Below are positions 6,787 to 13,442 of a stretch of DNA of 13,442 bases, piece after piece. The notes under the pieces are model-generated. The model did no database searches and had not been told where the DNA came from. It saw only the letters and a list, made by a program, of their open reading frames with translations. The translations under genes and the position numbers were made by a program. The stretch spans positions 1 to 13,442 of the forward strand of contig JACPAP010000003.1 of NCBI GenBank assembly GCA_016180765.1, read 5' to 3'. Each line of letters opens with the position of its first letter. The stretch's first letter is position 1. Origin of the DNA: Gemmatimonadota bacterium. GTDB taxonomy: Bacteria > Gemmatimonadota > Gemmatimonadetes > Gemmatimonadales > GWC2-71-9.

Positions 6787-6817
6787 GGGTGTTACTACGG
6801 TTCTGGGCTGAGCGTCC

Positions 6818-7912
6818 TTAGCGTCCAGGCACGTCCCCGCCCGCGGTCAGCCGGCCGAGCCGCCCTCTTACATCGTCCACGACCGCGCGCAGCTCCGGAT
6901 CACACGCTTCCCACAGCTTGACCAGGCGCGCGTATTCCTCCGCCGCTTTCTCAGGCTCGCTCAGCCGCTGGTAGATCTCTCCCCGCCCGAGATGAAGCGG
7001 CGCAAAGTAGGCGAACTCGTTGGGCGCCCCCAGGAAACCGGTCTGTAACCAGCGCAGTGCTTCCCTATCCTCCCCGACCGCCTGCAACGCCGCGGCCCGC
7101 AAGTATCGGGCATGCTCGTGGGTGTACCCGCGCAGGTTGACGAAGCGCGGCACGGCCACCAGCTCCAGGGGCACGTGCACCTCCAAGGAGTCGACGATGG
7201 CCAACACCTCGGCGGGGCGCTGCCTGCGCCACGCCACGTCCGCCCGTACGGTCCGCGCCAGATCCCGCCCGATGGCCGCGCCGGGCGCCGGCGCGGGATG
7301 GCGCTCCAGCTCGCCCGCGTACCGACGGGCGGCGTCCTCGTCGCCCAGGCGGGAGCTGAGCAGCCCCAGCAGGTACAGACGCAGATGCGGCCGCAGCGCC
7401 AGAGCGAGCCCGGGCGGACCTCCTGGCGCGGACCCGTTCCAGCGCAAGACCTCGTCGCGAATGGCTACGAGATCCGCGCGCGGCACGGCGAGCAGGGGCA
7501 GCGTCGCCCCGATGGCTCGGTGGACCGGAACGTCCACGGCCCCCTCCATCCTGGCGGCTTGGGTGAATTCGGCCCGCGCGCCCGACCACCGTCCCCGCGC
7601 CAGCTCGAGCCAGCCGAGCAAGAGCTGTGCGTCTGCGCGAAGCGGTGGTCCCCGCCGCCACTGGAGGTCCAGCCGTGCCAACTCCTCGGCCAGCACGAGA
7701 TCCCCCAGGTACGTCGCGACGAACCGCGCCGCGATCTGGAGCTGGCGGTTCTCCGCCTGCCGCGCCTCCGCGAGGAGCTCGGCCTTCGCCGCCGAGTCTC
7801 CTCGGGCAAGGGCCACCAGCAGGCGCATGCTGAGCGGCGGGGTGCCGTGGTAGCGCCGGGCAAACGCGTCGGCGGCCTCGTAATCTTCCTCGCGCACGGC
7901 GAGGTCCCACAT
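6818..7912 (-). CDS. TPR-rich C-terminal half of split Ser/Thr kinase
   Basis: This is a 364-codon open frame from the ATG at 7912. It has no kinase motifs, signal or membrane helix. It is almost all short amphipathic helices typical of tetratricopeptide (TPR) solenoids, for example about 4-21 (LAVREEDYEAADAFARRY), 92-120, 265-291 (HEHARYLRAAALQAVGEDREAL) and 303-333 (LGRGEIYQRLSEPEKAAEEY). The ending at about 264-355 is what Gemmatimonadota kinase-TPR proteins carry at their C-termini. It lies in the same reading frame as the kinase just upstream, separated by TGA CCC ATA TGA CCC. No Shine-Dalgarno site precedes the ATG. It is most likely the distal part of one broken gene, though independent translation by re-initiation cannot be excluded. 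Confidence 0.75.
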   Translation of the reverse strand: MWDLAVREEDYEAADAFARRYHGTPPLSMRLLVALARGDSAAKAELLAEARQAENRQLQIAARFVATYLGDLVLAEELARLDLQWRRGPPLRADAQLLLGWLELARGRWSGARAEFTQAARMEGAVDVPVHRAIGATLPLLAVPRADLVAIRDEVLRWNGSAPGGPPGLALALRPHLRLYLLGLLSSRLGDEDAARRYAGELERHPAPAPGAAIGRDLARTVRADVAWRRQRPAEVLAIVDSLEVHVPLELVAVPRFVNLRGYTHEHARYLRAAALQAVGEDREALRWLQTGFLGAPNEFAYFAPLHLGRGEIYQRLSEPEKAAEEYARLVKLWEACDPELRAVVDDVRGRLGRLTAGGDVPGR

Positions 7913-7927
7913 GGGTCATATGGGTCA
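7910..7927 (-). repeat. 9-bp tandem duplication carrying two in-frame TGA codons
   Basis: On the minus strand the junction reads TGACCCATA TGACCCATG, two 9-base units differing only in the last base. In the kinase frame both TGAs are stops, and the second unit ends in the ATG of the downstream half. Frame continuity is exact (7927 to 7912 is 15 bases). The duplication marks the break between the two halves of the kinase-TPR gene. Confidence 0.8.
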
Positions 7928-9781
7928 GAGGAAGCCCGGATCCAGGTCCAGGACCCGGTCGAAGATCTCCCGAGACTCCGCCAGCGGCCGTCCCATCAGG
8001 GCGTTGTAATTGAAGAGGAGATCGGCGAGCTGGAAGTCGGCCTCCAGATCGTCCGGATAATCCCGCAGGATGGAGCGATAGCCAGCCTCGGCGGCCGCGA
8101 CCGTTCCGCTCCGGTAGGCAGCGTACGATGCCAGCAGGCGCCGGTCGCGCTCGGACAGCCGGATACCCGACGCCAGCGCGCGGGCCGTGGCGGACCCCGC
8201 CAGCTCATGACGGCCCCGCCATCCCGCCACCACCGCCAGCCGGTAATACGCCAGCGCAAAGGAGGTATCCTCCGCGATCGCCCGCTGAAAGCCCGCGATG
8301 GCCGAGTCGAGCCCCGGGTTGCCGCCGCCGGCCCGCAGGACGGCTTCCGCGTTGAGGTAGGCTTTGAGCGCGGGGAGCGAGCGCGTGGTCAGCGCGGCGG
8401 TCTCGCTCAACCGCTCCGCCGGACCGCGCCGCCGCGTGACCATGAGTTCCGCCGCGAGACGATCCACCAGCTCGAACACCTCGGTGGTATCGCCCTCCAC
8501 GGCCACTTGTGCGACCGCCTCGGGCGACGCGTCCGGCGCGCCGTCATGCAGCTGCGCCTGCAGACGAAGCCCTCCGCCGATCACATGGACGCTGCCGAGC
8601 ACGTAGAGCCCCGCGCCGGCGCGCCGGGCGATGGCCCGCGCGCGTCCCGCGTCCACCACCGCCGAGCCGTCGTGCGCGACCATGAGGAGCACCGTCCCCG
8701 GGTCGATGGTTCGCACCCCCTCGACACCGTCGAGGTTGCGCGTGAGGAGATCGACGATGCCTTCTCCCAGATACGCGAAGCTTCCCGCCCCGCGCACGGC
8801 AAACGGGAACACCGCAAGCCGCGGGAACGGCGCCGGTGGCGGCGCGGACCACCGGCTGACGAGGGCCCACCCCCCCGCGAGGACCAGCGCCGCGGCGGCG
8901 GCTGCGATCACGACCGGGGAGGGTCGCCACCCGCGCCGCGGCGACTCTCCGGGAACCCGGGCGATGGCCTCGAGGAACTGGGCCGCCGTCGGGAACCGGT
9001 CGGCAGGGGTGCGGGCGAGCGCTCTCTGGATCGCCCCGTCCACGTGCTGGGGCACCAGGTCACGGAGGGTGCGAACCGGGGGCGCCGGATCCGTGAGACG
9101 CCGGGCCAGGACCGCGTCGACCGTCGCACCGACAAAGGGCGGCACCCCCGCCAGCATCTCGTAGACCACACAGCCCAGCGCGTAGATATCGCTCCGATGG
9201 TCGGCCGGGTCGCCCGTGGCCTGCTCCGGGCTCATGTACGCCGGGGTTCCGACCACCAGACCGGTTTGCGTCAGGCGGCTGCCACCCGCGGCGCTCACCG
9301 CCCGCGCGATCCCGAAGTCCGCCACCACCGCATGACGTTCCTGCAACAGGATGTTCTCGGGCTTGATGTCCCGATGGATCACGCCGTGCCGGTGCGCGTA
9401 CTCCAGCGCGTCCGCCACCTCTCGGGCGACTTGGAGCGCGTCGTCCACCGGGAGCTGCCGTTCCCGGCTCAGCCGCTCGCGGAGCGACTCGCCCGCCACG
9501 TACGGCATGACGTAATAGAGAACGCCCTCCGCTTCTCCCGAGTCGTACAGGGGCAGGATGTGGGGATGGGCCAGCTTGGCCGCGATCTCGATCTCGCGCA
9601 GAAAGCGCGCCGGCCCGATAAGCGCGGCCAGCTCGGGCTTCAGGATCTTGACCGCCACCTTGCGGCGGTGCTTGCGATCCTGGGCGAGGTAGACGGTGGC
9701 CATCCCGCCGCTTCCCAGCTCGCGCTCCACGACATACCGGTCCGCCAGCGCCGCGCGGAACGAATCGCCGGGGTCAGTCAC
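7925..9781 (-). CDS. Membrane Ser/Thr protein kinase (Hanks type), probably truncated
   Basis: This has 618 residues from a GTG at 9781. The N-terminus is the normal one for this family, although the Shine-Dalgarno site is weak. The kinase domain covers about 16-275: glycine loop 23-28 (GSGGMA), Lys45 (VAVK), HRDIKPEN 136-143, DFG 155-157, GTPAYMSPEQ 178-187 and Asp198 (SDIYALG). All catalytic residues are present, so it should phosphorylate Ser/Thr. A single membrane helix spans about 288-308. Outside it, residues about 319-450 resemble the FlgO/TolB-N-like module common in these kinases (RLAVFPF, LGEGIVDLLTRNL), and helical TPR-like repeats start at about 470. The protein stops at LDLDPGFL in the middle of the TPR region, where relatives continue. 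The rest is encoded in frame at 7912-6818. The ACT gene ends 55 bases upstream, so the two may be co-transcribed. The signal sensed is unknown. Confidence 0.92.
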   Translation of the reverse strand: MTDPGDSFRAALADRYVVERELGSGGMATVYLAQDRKHRRKVAVKILKPELAALIGPARFLREIEIAAKLAHPHILPLYDSGEAEGVLYYVMPYVAGESLRERLSRERQLPVDDALQVAREVADALEYAHRHGVIHRDIKPENILLQERHAVVADFGIARAVSAAGGSRLTQTGLVVGTPAYMSPEQATGDPADHRSDIYALGCVVYEMLAGVPPFVGATVDAVLARRLTDPAPPVRTLRDLVPQHVDGAIQRALARTPADRFPTAAQFLEAIARVPGESPRRGWRPSPVVIAAAAAALVLAGGWALVSRWSAPPPAPFPRLAVFPFAVRGAGSFAYLGEGIVDLLTRNLDGVEGVRTIDPGTVLLMVAHDGSAVVDAGRARAIARRAGAGLYVLGSVHVIGGGLRLQAQLHDGAPDASPEAVAQVAVEGDTTEVFELVDRLAAELMVTRRRGPAERLSETAALTTRSLPALKAYLNAEAVLRAGGGNPGLDSAIAGFQRAIAEDTSFALAYYRLAVVAGWRGRHELAGSATARALASGIRLSERDRRLLASYAAYRSGTVAAAEAGYRSILRDYPDDLEADFQLADLLFNYNALMGRPLAESREIFDRVLDLDPGFL

Positions 9782-9836
9782 GTGATAAGCTCTTGGTCCG
9801 GGAGGAGTTGGCAGGTAAGATATGCGCCCCCGGGCA

Positions 9837-10229
9837 TCATTTCACCAGCCCCTTCCCCCGTTCGGTGTCCGACACGGACAGCACCAGCAGCAGGTGCCGC
9901 TGGCCCTCGCCCTCGGCGCCGAGGTAGGCGTAGTTGATGTTGACGCCTCCCTCTCCCAACGCCTTCGCCACCTTTCCCAGCGTCCCGGGCCGGTTGGCCA
10001 CCGCGGCCGTCAACACCTCCCCTTGGGTGTACTGGTAGCCGAGGGAGTCCAGCGCTTTGACGGCAGGCGCAGGCTTGTCCACCAGCATTCGCACCAGGCT
10101 CTTCCCCCCGACCTCAATGGACATCAAAGCCACGATGTTGACGTTCCGTTCCGCCAGCTGTGCGCACATTCGGGCGAGGGTCCCGGGACGGTTCTCCATC
10201 GTCACCGAGAACTCCTTTCGGGTGGCCAT
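9837..10229 (-). CDS. Tandem ACT-domain protein
   Basis: This is a 130-residue cytoplasmic protein made of two ACT domains, small ligand-binding folds that usually sense amino acids. The first spans about 5-65 (FSVTMENRPGTLARMCAQLA, then ERNVNIVAL) and the second about 72-122 (LTAAVANRPGTLGKVAKALG, then GGVNINYAY). Each carries the N-R-P-G-T-L loop that typically contacts ligand. There is no catalytic domain, so it is probably a regulator or a free-standing sensor. The ATG at 10229 is chosen over a GTG-type start at 10310 because GGAGG (10236-10240) lies 6 bases upstream and the extra 27 residues look non-coding. It is divergent from the DUF4956 gene, and the kinase follows 55 bases downstream. 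The last 16 codons recur as a fragment at 6396-6446. The ligand is unknown. Confidence 0.9.
   Translation of the reverse strand: MATRKEFSVTMENRPGTLARMCAQLAERNVNIVALMSIEVGGKSLVRMLVDKPAPAVKALDSLGYQYTQGEVLTAAVANRPGTLGKVAKALGEGGVNINYAYLGAEGEGQRHLLLVLSVSDTERGKGLVK
9866..9880. repeat. Palindrome inside the ACT gene, repeated in the scar
   Basis: TGTCCG-ACA-CGGACA is a perfect 6-bp inverted repeat with a 3-base centre, within codons of VLSVSDT. The same 15 bases occur at 6425-6439 inside the ACT-tail fragment, in the middle of the 23-base identical stretch. It may only reflect conserved coding sequence. Confidence 0.45.
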
Positions 10230-10360
10230 TGGGCACCTCCATCGGGGCGAGTGGCCGGTGACCTGAATCTGCGTGCCCGCCCCGCAATTGGACACCACTC
10301 TTCCCGCCACGGCTCGCCTGTTGCACCTTAGGGGTGGAGAGCAAGCGACCGGAGGAACTG
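10230..10360. promoter_or_regulatory. Divergent control region between ACT gene and DUF4956 gene
   Basis: These 131 bases lie between two outward-facing start codons and must hold both promoters unless one gene is read from elsewhere. Ribosome sites are clear at both ends: GGAGG (minus) at 10236-10240 and GGAGGA (plus) at 10351-10356. TTGGAC (10288) and TTGCAC (10321) resemble -35 hexamers on the plus strand, but no -10 sits at the right distance. No operator-like repeat was seen. Confidence 0.4.
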
Positions 10361-11401
10361 ATGGCCAGGCGGCGGGGCCCGCTGCGCCGGCTCTGGGATA
10401 ACCTGGCGGCGAGGACCGTGGGGTACTACCTGGTCCTCCTCGGGCTGGTGGCCCTGGTCTGGCGATACCTGCCGGAACCCGGCCGGGCCTTGCTGCTCGA
10501 ACCGGCCGGCCCCAATGTGCCAGGCCTCGAATTCGGCCGGTCCGGCCTCCAGGCGGCAGCCGAAGCTGGCCCGGGGCCGGTCGCCGAGATGTACAGCGCG
10601 GCCGTGGCCATGGTGGTGGCCGCGCTCCTCACCCTGCCCGTCGCCTGGCTCTACATCCTCACCCGGCAGAAGAAGGGGTTCCGGCAGTCGGTGGTCCACA
10701 CGCTGATCATCCTGGCGGTGGTGGTGGGCGGCGTGGTGGTGCTGGTGAAGAACAGCCTGGCCCTGGCGTTCAGCCTGGCCGGGATCGTGGCGGCGGTCCG
10801 GTTCCGCAACACGCTGGAGGACAGCAAGGACGCGGTCTACATCTTCGTCGCGACCGCGGTGGGGCTGGCCGCCGCGGTGGCGCCGCCCGTGGCGCTGGCC
10901 ATCTCGCTCATCTACAACACCATCATCCTGGCGTTGTGGTACACCGATTTTGGCCGCACCTCGGCGGTGTTCGAGGGGGGGATCGCGGAGCAGCGGCTGG
11001 AGGCGGCGCGGCAGTTTGCGGGCCGGGGCACTGGTTTCATCACCAAGCTGGATGACGAGATCCTCAAGTCGCTGTCCCCCGAGCAGCTGGATGTGATCGC
11101 CGAGCGGGCACGTAAGCGGAGAGGCCAGGCGGCGCCGGACTCCGAGGAGGAGCCGGAGCCCGATTTCGACGTCCTGCTCCGAGTGCGAACCCGGAACGCA
11201 ACGGAGGCGCGGGCCACGGTGGAGCCGGTGCTGGACGATCGACTCAAGAAGTGGCGCTTCAGCGGCGTGGTGCCGGAGGCTGACGGCGTGGTGGTGCTGG
11301 AGTACGCTGTCCGGCTCCGCAAGAAAATGACCCCCAACACGCTGCGGGACGCGCTGCAGCAGCTCGGGAGTCCACACATCATCGGAGTAGAGGCGCACTA
11401 G
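10361..11401 (+). CDS. DUF4956 family membrane protein with C-terminal soluble domain
   Basis: This is a 346-residue polytopic membrane protein of unknown function. The ATG at 10361 is preceded by GGAGGA. A GTG at 10334 would add 9 residues and lacks such a site. Hydrophobic helices lie at about 19-36, 77-101, 112-130, 133-147, 158-176 and 178-193. The DUF4956 signature lies at about 109-190 (QSVVHTLIILAVVVGG, then NSLALAFSLAGIVAAVRFRN and TLEDSKDAVYIF). A charged linker (about 245-268) leads to a soluble domain (about 269-346) with an alternating strand-helix pattern (DVLLRVRTRNATEARATVEP, DGVVVLEYAVRLRKK, NTLRDALQQL). This suggests a ferredoxin/ACT-like fold such as the one at the C-terminus of MgtC proteins, though that comparison is by eye. 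DUF4956 genes often lie near polyphosphate or VTC-type genes, but none is here. The DUF5916 gene begins 85 bases downstream. Confidence 0.88.
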   Translation: MARRRGPLRRLWDNLAARTVGYYLVLLGLVALVWRYLPEPGRALLLEPAGPNVPGLEFGRSGLQAAAEAGPGPVAEMYSAAVAMVVAALLTLPVAWLYILTRQKKGFRQSVVHTLIILAVVVGGVVVLVKNSLALAFSLAGIVAAVRFRNTLEDSKDAVYIFVATAVGLAAAVAPPVALAISLIYNTIILALWYTDFGRTSAVFEGGIAEQRLEAARQFAGRGTGFITKLDDEILKSLSPEQLDVIAERARKRRGQAAPDSEEEPEPDFDVLLRVRTRNATEARATVEPVLDDRLKKWRFSGVVPEADGVVVLEYAVRLRKKMTPNTLRDALQQLGSPHIIGVEAH

Positions 11402-11486
11402 GCAAGCCGCCGCCCGGACCGGCCAACGCTTACCGGCCACCCTCACCACTTCCGGCCCCGCCTCGCGCCCATAAACTTGGTGGCCG
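11402..11486. other. Short gap before the DUF5916 gene
   Basis: These 85 bases show no convincing terminator and no clear promoter. An AT-rich patch (CATAAACT, about 11470-11477) precedes the ATG by about 10 bases and is the only promoter-like feature. Read-through from the DUF4956 gene is possible. Confidence 0.3.
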
Positions 11487-13442
11487 ATGCGAAGCCCCCT
11501 GCTGCTTGCCACGGTTGCCACCGCCGTGCTCGCCGCCCTGGCTCGGGCGCAGGACAACGCGGCGGCGATCCTCGACCCCGAGAAGATGCCCCGGCCCGAG
11601 ACCCGCGCCATCCGGGCCACCTCGAAGATCGAGATCGACGGTCGCGTGGACGAGCCGGCCTGGCGGGCGGCTGTGCCGATCACCGAGTTCATCCAGGCCC
11701 AGCCCAGCACCGGAGCGCCCGCCACCGAGCGCACCGAGGTCCGGCTGGTCTATGACGACGCGCGGCTCTACATCAGCGCCATCTGCTACGACTCCGACCC
11801 GCGGCGCGGCTGGATCACCAAGACCATCGAGCGCGACTACCCGGGCGTGATCTCGGAGGACATGGACGCCTTCGGCGTGGGGTTGGACACCTTCCTGGAC
11901 CGCCGCAGCTCGTTCCTGTTCCTGGTGAATCCGCGGGGCGGCCTCAAGGACGGGCAGACCTTCAATGACGGCACGTCGCGGGACTACGGCTGGGACGGGA
12001 TCGTGGACGTGAAGACCACGGTGCACGACTCCGGCTGGACCGTGGAGATGGCCATCCCGTGGAACACCCTACGTTTTGATCCCACCCGCGCACCGCAGTC
12101 GTGGGGGGTCAACTTCAGCCGCCGCGTCCGCCGCAAGAACGAGGTCGCCTACTGGGCCCCTCTGGCCCGCCGCGACCGGATCTTCTTGATGTCCGCGGCC
12201 GGCACGCTCCTCGACCTGCCGCGCATCCCGAAAGCCCAAAACCTCTGGGTCAAGCCGTTCATGCTGGGGCGCCACGTCACGCTGGCGCCGAGCCCGGTGG
12301 GGACCACCCCGGTGCCGATCGACACCGGGTACGGCGCCGATGCCGGCGGCGACGTGAAGTGGGGCATCACGCCGCGTACCACGCTGGACCTCACCTTCCG
12401 TACGGATTTTTCAGATGCCGACGTGGACCAGGAGCAGGTGAACCTCACGCGGTTCCCGCTGTTCTTCCCCGAGCAGCGCGAGTTTTTCCTGGAGAATTCC
12501 GGGACCTTCACCTTTGGCGACGTGACGGCGCCGGGCGCGCCCCGGAGCGGGGCGTCGCTCCGCGACTTTACGCTGTTCCACTCGCGGACTATCGGCCTCC
12601 GGAGCGGGCGGCCGGTGCCGCTCTGGGGCGGGGCCCGGCTCACCGGCCGGGCCGAGAACCTGGAGTTCGGCCTGCTCGACGTGCAGTCCCAGGCGTTCGC
12701 GGGCGGGGCGGCGGAAAACTTCAGCGTGGCTCGCCTCCGCCGGAATGTCCTACGGAACTCGGACGTAGGGCTCCTGGTCACCAACCGCCAGACCACAGGC
12801 GACACCAGCGACGCCTACAATCGCGCGCTGGGCGCCGACCTCAACATGCGGGCGGCGCAGTATCTGTTCCTTACCTCGTATGTCGCGCTGACGCGCCGGC
12901 CCGGCACCGGGGGCGAGGCGGGACGGCTGGCCGTGGGCTGGCGGGACCGGTTGTGGGATGCATCCGGGATGTTTCGCTATGCCGGCGACGAGTTCAACCC
13001 CGGCATGGGCTTCGTCCGCCGCCGCGGTATCCGGCACTGGTATGGCACCTTCGGCGCGCACCCGCGCGTGCCGGTCGCCGGGGTGCTGGAGATCAACCCC
13101 TTCGCCGAGGCCGACTACGTCACCAACTTGAGCGGCGGGCGCGAGACCTGGGACGGCACGCTGGGGTTCGGGGTCACGTTCCGCGACGGCGGGGTGTTGA
13201 ACCTCCGCTACGACGACCGCCGGGAGCTGCTGGAGCAAACCTTCCAGGTCCGCACCGGCATCGCGATCCCCGCCGCCGACTACCATTTCCGCGAAGCCTC
13301 GGCCAGCTACCAGGCGAGCGAAGGACGGATGCTGTCGGGGAACGTGGGCGTGTCCGGCGGCGGGTACTTCACCGGTAACCGGTTCACCGTCAACGGCGGC
13401 GTGAGCTGGCAGCCGGACTATCACGTCACGCTGGACGCCTCG
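11487..13442 (+). CDS. DUF5916 protein with CBM9-like N-terminal domain (incomplete at window end)
   Basis: The frame is open for 652 codons to the window edge with no stop. Residues 1-21 form a signal peptide ending in ARA before QDN. Residues about 40-215 resemble the carbohydrate-binding family 9-like beta-sandwich that precedes DUF5916 (IEIDGRVDEPAW, VRLVYDDARLYISAICYDSD, DSGWTVEMAIPWNTLRF). From about 250 the DUF5916 region follows, with its hallmark RFPLFFPEQREFFLENSGTF, then many amphipathic beta-strands ending in aromatic or charged residues, as in outer-membrane barrels. Members are 700-900 residues long, so roughly 50-250 are missing here. The Shine-Dalgarno site is weak (GGTGG, 3 bases from the ATG). 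These proteins are abundant in Gemmatimonadota and Bacteroidota. An outer-membrane location is an inference, and the substrate and role are unknown. Confidence 0.9.
   Translation, partial: MRSPLLLATVATAVLAALARAQDNAAAILDPEKMPRPETRAIRATSKIEIDGRVDEPAWRAAVPITEFIQAQPSTGAPATERTEVRLVYDDARLYISAICYDSDPRRGWITKTIERDYPGVISEDMDAFGVGLDTFLDRRSSFLFLVNPRGGLKDGQTFNDGTSRDYGWDGIVDVKTTVHDSGWTVEMAIPWNTLRFDPTRAPQSWGVNFSRRVRRKNEVAYWAPLARRDRIFLMSAAGTLLDLPRIPKAQNLWVKPFMLGRHVTLAPSPVGTTPVPIDTGYGADAGGDVKWGITPRTTLDLTFRTDFSDADVDQEQVNLTRFPLFFPEQREFFLENSGTFTFGDVTAPGAPRSGASLRDFTLFHSRTIGLRSGRPVPLWGGARLTGRAENLEFGLLDVQSQAFAGGAAENFSVARLRRNVLRNSDVGLLVTNRQTTGDTSDAYNRALGADLNMRAAQYLFLTSYVALTRRPGTGGEAGRLAVGWRDRLWDASGMFRYAGDEFNPGMGFVRRRGIRHWYGTFGAHPRVPVAGVLEINPFAEADYVTNLSGGRETWDGTLGFGVTFRDGGVLNLRYDDRRELLEQTFQVRTGIAIPAADYHFREASASYQASEGRMLSGNVGVSGGGYFTGNRFTVNGGVSWQPDYHVTLDAS

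Noticed and set aside
6329..6811. 160-codon plus-strand frame across the scar as a real gene
   Set aside because: Only its last part (the htpX tail) looks like protein. The first 120 codons are out-of-frame readings of the ACT and YceI fragments, and no Shine-Dalgarno site is present.
7916..7927. Selenocysteine or other recoding at the two TGA codons
   Set aside because: Two TGAs only 9 bases apart, no visible hairpin just downstream and no selenoprotein family link make recoding unlikely. A duplication or indel break is simpler.
9821..9837. Hairpin just after the ACT gene stop as an intrinsic terminator
   Set aside because: The stem (ATGCCC against GCGCAT) has a mismatch and no following T-run, so it does not separate the ACT gene from the kinase convincingly.
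7112..9937. 941-codon plus-strand open frame opposite the kinase and TPR genes
   Set aside because: It is antisense to a kinase with all catalytic motifs. Its composition is low-complexity Arg/Pro/Gly and it has no recognisable domain.
10328..11734. 468-codon minus-strand frame opposite the DUF4956 gene
   Set aside because: It is a shadow of a well-supported membrane protein. Its own translation shows no domain or credible ribosome site.
12101..13378. 425-codon plus-strand frame inside the DUF5916 gene
   Set aside because: It is an out-of-frame reading. The frame starting at 11487 is open throughout and carries the family hallmark.

Overview
The window is high-GC bacterial chromosome. It most resembles a member of the Gemmatimonadota. 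The evidence is the style of its Ser/Thr kinase (an N-terminus of the MTDPGDSFRAALADRYVVER type, one TM helix, a FlgO/TolB-like module and a TPR tail), short lipoproteins with signals ending ..LVACQGD and ..LACGDG, and a DUF5916 protein with the FFPEQREFFLE hallmark. This assignment comes from family knowledge, not from a marker gene. No tRNA, rRNA, CRISPR array, intact transposase or phage gene was seen.

Layout. Positions 181-3510 hold three plus-strand genes: a lipoprotein-type subtilisin-family (S8) protease, the membrane zinc protease HtpX, and a lipoprotein with a predicted beta-helix. They converge on a minus-strand group, transcribed right to left: nfeD (6290 to 4959), floA (4887 to 3844) and a small acidic hypothetical gene (3934 to 3563) that overlaps the 3' end of floA. 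Positions 6321-6817 contain no intact gene. They hold three broken pieces: the 3' tail of an ACT-domain gene (minus strand), the middle of a probable YceI-family gene (plus) and the 3' tail of an htpX gene (plus). The ACT and htpX tails have intact homologues elsewhere in this window. They differ from them almost only at synonymous positions, so they diverged as working genes before being broken.

Positions 6818-9781 (minus) hold a membrane Ser/Thr kinase and, in the same reading frame, its TPR-rich C-terminal half. The two are separated by two TGA codons inside a 9-bp tandem duplication, so this is probably one gene of about 987 codons that has been split. Upstream of it on the same strand is a double-ACT-domain protein (10229 to 9837). 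Divergent from that, a DUF4956 membrane protein (10361-11401) is followed by a DUF5916 protein (11487 to the window end, incomplete).

Functional reading. HtpX, NfeD and FloA are membrane protein or lipid quality-control factors, and they lie within 5 kb of each other. The nfeD-floA pair is a well-known conserved module. The kinase, ACT and DUF4956 genes look like signalling or sensing genes of unknown input. Most of the window is ordinary chromosomal content. The most informative oddities are the three-fragment scar at 6396-6786, the split kinase, and the abnormal FloA C-terminus with the overlapping small gene.
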